64,000 nt of DNA from an uncultured Gilliamella sp. (lineage in GTDB: Bacteria > Pseudomonadota > Gammaproteobacteria > Enterobacterales > Orbaceae): assembly GCA_945271295.1 (NCBI GenBank), contig CALYPG010000001.1:124001-188000 (forward strand). The letters are read 5' to 3'. Every line of letters begins with the position of its first letter. The stretch's first letter is position 1. Shown one piece after another: positions 61,048-64,000 of this stretch. The translations under genes were made by a program, and so were the position numbers. A model generated the notes under the pieces. It saw nothing but the letters and a program-made list of their open reading frames with translations. It did not search any database and was not told where the DNA came from.

Positions 61048-62523
61048 ATGAATAAAGAAATTTTAGCTGTGGTGGAAGCAGTATCAAATGAAAAAGCGTT
61101 AACTCGAGATAAAATCTTTGAAGCGTTAGAAACCGCATTAGCGACCGCCACCAAAAAAAAGCACACTGTTGATATTGATGTTACGGTAAAAATTGACCAT
61201 AAAACTGGTGATTACGATACATTCCGTCGTTGGCTAGTAGTTAATGACGTGACCCAACCAACCAAAGAAATCACCTTAGAAGCAGCTCAATATGAAGATC
61301 CATCTAAAAAAATTGGTGATTATGTTGAAGAACAAATAGAATCAGTGGCATTTGACCGTATTACTACGCAAACAGCTAAACAAGTGATTGTGCAAAAAGT
61401 TCGTGAAGCAGAACGGGCGATGGTTATTGATATGTTCAGAAACCGAATTGGTGATATCGTAACGGGTATTGTTAAAAAAACCAACCGTGAAAGCGTTATT
61501 CTTGATTTAGGTAATAATGCGGATGCGATGATGTCACGCCATGATATGTTACCACGCGAAAATTTTCGTATTGGTGATCGCGTACGCGGTATACTATACT
61601 TAGTAGAACAAGATAATAAACCTGCGCAACTGTGTATTAGTCGTTCTAATCCTGAAATGATGGAAGAGTTATTTCGTATTGAAGTGCCTGAAATTGGCGA
61701 AGAGATGATTGATATCAAAGGTGTCGCTCGTGATCCTGGATCTCGTGCTAAAATTGCGGTAAGTAGTAATGACCGTCGCATTGATCCAGTTGGTGCTTGT
61801 GTCGGTATGCGCGGTGCTCGTGTGCAAGCTGTATCAAATGAATTTGGTGGTGAACGCATTGACATAGTGTTATGGGACGACAACCCGGCACAATATGTAA
61901 TTAATGCGATGGCGCCGGCTGATGTTGTATCAATAGTAGTTGATGAAGATAAACATACAATGGATGTCGCTGTCAATGCTGAAACTTTACCACAAGCAAT
62001 TGGTCGAAATGGCCAAAATATTCGTTTAGCTTCGCAGCTAACGGGTTGGACATTAAATGTCATGAGTACTGAGGATTTGCAAGAAAAGCATCATGCAGAA
62101 TCCTTTGCGGCAATTACTAATCTAATGAAACATTTAGATATTGATGAAGGGCTTGCTCAACTATTAGTTGAAGAAGGCTTTACATCATTAGAAGAACTTG
62201 CTTATGTACCTGTTGATGAGCTACTTGAAATTGAAGATCTTGATGAAGAGTTGGTTGAAGCATTAAGGAATCGAGCCAAAGATGCATTAACCACTCTAGC
62301 ACTTGCACATAGCGGTGATAAGAGACCAGCACAAGATCTATTGGATTTATCAGGTATGACACAAGAATTAGCTTATCAATTAGCGCAGCATGATGTTATT
62401 ACCTTGGAAGATTTGGCAGAACAAGGTACCGATGATCTAGCAGATATTGAAGGTTTAACAAGTAAACAAGCTGGCGATTTTATTATGGCTGCACGTAATA
62501 TTTGTTGGTTTGCAAATGAATAA
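61048..62523 (+). CDS. nusA: Transcription termination/antitermination factor NusA
   Basis: 491 residues (E. coli 495). Binds RNA polymerase and RNA to control pausing, termination and antitermination. N-terminal RNAP-binding domain (~1-125), S1 ([20 protein letters not shown]), KH1/KH2 with [12 protein letters not shown] and [14 protein letters not shown], and two acidic C-terminal repeats ([20 protein letters not shown] region and a second copy). 17 bp after rimP. Confidence 0.98.
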   Translation: MNKEILAVVEAVSNEKALTRDKIFEALETALATATKKKHTVDIDVTVKIDHKTGDYDTFRRWLVVNDVTQPTKEITLEAAQYEDPSKKIGDYVEEQIESVAFDRITTQTAKQVIVQKVREAERAMVIDMFRNRIGDIVTGIVKKTNRESVILDLGNNADAMMSRHDMLPRENFRIGDRVRGILYLVEQDNKPAQLCISRSNPEMMEELFRIEVPEIGEEMIDIKGVARDPGSRAKIAVSSNDRRIDPVGACVGMRGARVQAVSNEFGGERIDIVLWDDNPAQYVINAMAPADVVSIVVDEDKHTMDVAVNAETLPQAIGRNGQNIRLASQLTGWTLNVMSTEDLQEKHHAESFAAITNLMKHLDIDEGLAQLLVEEGFTSLEELAYVPVDELLEIEDLDEELVEALRNRAKDALTTLALAHSGDKRPAQDLLDLSGMTQELAYQLAQHDVITLEDLAEQGTDDLADIEGLTSKQAGDFIMAARNICWFANE

Positions 62524-62540
62524 TTGAGGGATAGTAATAC

Positions 62541-64000
62541 ATGACCAAAGTATTAATAGAAACACTGGCTCAAGAGATAAATACTCCAGTGCAAACACTT
62601 TTGCAACAGTTTGCTGATGCAGGGATAAAAAAGACTGCATCTGATACTGTCAGCCAAAAGGAAAAAGAAGCTTTGCTTGCCCACTTGAATCCTCAGCAAG
62701 GCCCAACAAAATTAACGCTACAGCGTAAAACTCACTCAACACTTAATGTGTCTAGTGGTGGTGGTAAAAGCAAAGAAATTAAAGTCGAAGTCCGCAAAAA
62801 ACGTACTTTTGTTAAACGCGATCCTGCTGAGCTCATTGCTGAGCAAGAAAAGGAAAAAGCACGTCAAGAAGCTGAGCAAAAAGCTAAACAAGAAGCCGAA
62901 CTCAAAGCACGTCAAGATGCAGAAGAAAAGGAAAAATTAGCAGCAGAAAAGGCGAAAAAACGTCAAGAAACTCAAGCTAAGAAACGTGCTCAAGAAGAAA
63001 AGGAAAAACAAGCACAAGTACAAGAACAGCAAGTTGATCCTAAAGTGAAAAAAGCACAAGAGGAAAAAGCGCGTTTAGAAGCGGAAGCACAAGAGATTAA
63101 ACGTAAAGCTGAGGAAGAAAATCGTCGCAAATTAGAAGCCGATGCCAAACGCATGGCTGAAGAAGCACGTAAGCTTGCGGAACAATATAGTGATGTTGAT
63201 GATAATGAACATAGTGATGACGAAGACTATCATGTCACCACTTCTAAATATGCAAGAGCTGCCGAAGATGATACCGATCGCGAGGTGGAAAGTGCCCGCG
63301 GTCGTGGACGCAATGCAAAACAAACCAAGCAGAAAAAGAGTAGTAAATTATCAGAAGGTAAAGCAGAGCGTGAAGAAGCGCGTGCTGCTACCCGTAGTGG
63401 TCATAAAAAGAAAGGTAAGAGTACCTTACAGCAAGGTTTTAATAAACCTGTACAAGCAGTTAACCGCGATGTGGTCATTGGTGAAACCATCACCGTTGCT
63501 GAACTCGCTAACAAAATGGCAGTAAAAGGTTCGGAAGTAATTAAAACCATGATGAAAATGGGCGCAATGGCGACGATTAATCAGGTTATCGATCAAGAAA
63601 CTGCACAATTAGTTGCTGAAGAGATGGGCCATAAAGTAGTACTGCGCCGTGAGAATGAACTTGAAGAATCACTCATGAGCGATCGTGACACTGGGGCTGA
63701 AAAAGTATCGCGTGCGCCGGTGGTTACCATCATGGGGCATGTTGACCATGGTAAAACATCGCTACTAGACTATATTCGTAAAGCTAAAGTTGCTTCCGGT
63801 GAGGCTGGTGGGATTACACAGCACATTGGTGCATATCATGTGAAGACACCAAATGGCAAAATAACATTTTTAGATACACCGGGTCATGCTGCATTTACCT
63901 CAATGCGAGCACGTGGAGCTAAAGCGACCGATATTGTGGTACTCGTTGTTGCCGCTGATGATGGTGTAATGCCACAAACCATTGAAGCAATTCAGCATGC
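62541..64000 (+). CDS. infB: Translation initiation factor IF-2, 3' end beyond the window
   Basis: Open from ATG 62541 ([13 protein letters not shown]) to the window edge, about 486 codons. N-terminal IF2N domain, a long Lys/Glu/Ala/Gln-rich helical linker (~100-260), a second IF2N-type domain ([18 protein letters not shown]), then the GTPase domain with G1 GHVDHGKTS (~402), G2 region GITQHIGAY and G3 DTPGHAAF. Places fMet-tRNA on the 30S subunit. Domains G4-G5 and C-terminus lie outside. Confidence 0.97.
   Translation, partial: MTKVLIETLAQEINTPVQTLLQQFADAGIKKTASDTVSQKEKEALLAHLNPQQGPTKLTLQRKTHSTLNVSSGGGKSKEIKVEVRKKRTFVKRDPAELIAEQEKEKARQEAEQKAKQEAELKARQDAEEKEKLAAEKAKKRQETQAKKRAQEEKEKQAQVQEQQVDPKVKKAQEEKARLEAEAQEIKRKAEEENRRKLEADAKRMAEEARKLAEQYSDVDDNEHSDDEDYHVTTSKYARAAEDDTDREVESARGRGRNAKQTKQKKSSKLSEGKAEREEARAATRSGHKKKGKSTLQQGFNKPVQAVNRDVVIGETITVAELANKMAVKGSEVIKTMMKMGAMATINQVIDQETAQLVAEEMGHKVVLRRENELEESLMSDRDTGAEKVSRAPVVTIMGHVDHGKTSLLDYIRKAKVASGEAGGITQHIGAYHVKTPNGKITFLDTPGHAAFTSMRARGAKATDIVVLVVAADDGVMPQTIEAIQH

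Noticed and set aside
61320-62063. 247-codon minus-strand ORF
   Set aside because: Lies fully opposite nusA, with Ser/Ile/Arg-rich composition typical of a shadow frame.

Overview
The window is AT-rich chromosomal DNA of a gammaproteobacterium. The conserved genes point that way: fabB, mlaA, recQ, a 451-residue pssA, a trp operon with TrpR operator and Trp-Trp leader peptide and fused trpGD and trpCF, and the order tRNA-fMet (metY)-rimP-nusA-infB. Low GC and gene content suggest a host-associated lineage such as Orbaceae (Gilliamella/Frischella type); that assignment is inference.

Layout. 1-4.08 kb: fabB (cut by the window edge), a radical SAM/DUF4130 pair and mlaA. 4.08-42.11 kb: a complete temperate podovirus-type prophage in the 3' end of a tRNA-Arg(CCU) gene, bounded by a 14-bp direct repeat (4141-4154 and 42095-42108). 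42.1-64 kb: an SPFH protein, tRNA-Val, recQ, a permease/M20 amidohydrolase pair, pssA, a patch of small orphan genes (50.4-53.0 kb), the trp operon, then metY-rimP-nusA-infB, with infB running off the right edge.

Prophage. Integrase and excisionase lie at the left end. A leftward early operon (15.8 to 5.7 kb) holds a family A DNA polymerase, SSB-like and RecB-like proteins, a VRR-NUC nuclease, a BRO-AP2 antirepressor, an SNF2 helicase, a C5 methyltransferase and a giant hexapeptide-repeat protein. An S24 repressor faces a mini-HTH gene across shared operators at 17.1-17.25 kb, followed by a primase-helicase and an iteron cluster. The late rightward operon (22.4-42.0 kb) has T7-like virion order: connector, scaffold, capsid, tail tubes, internal core proteins, terminase, holin/endolysin/spanins and collagen-like tail fibres.

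Most interesting region: 20.05-22.08 kb, a leftward accessory locus. It encodes an Aca2/YdiL-like regulator, three unrecognised proteins of 114-115 residues and a J-domain-like protein lacking HPD. It is driven by two near-duplicate strong promoters, each followed by an inverted repeat that would form a 5'-UTR hairpin. Just after the last gene lies a self-contained non-coding unit: a promoter, five tandem 28-nt hairpin units at a 53/54-nt period, and a bidirectional terminator. Each unit copies the architecture of a type I-F CRISPR repeat (5-bp stem closed by C6-G20, a GAATA loop at positions 11-15, and an AGAAA-ending 3' tag on four of five) with stems that covary. I read this as a candidate RNA anti-CRISPR array beside candidate protein anti-CRISPRs. 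Other unexplained RNA signals are a branched leader before the early operon and alternative pairings around the antirepressor ribosome binding site.
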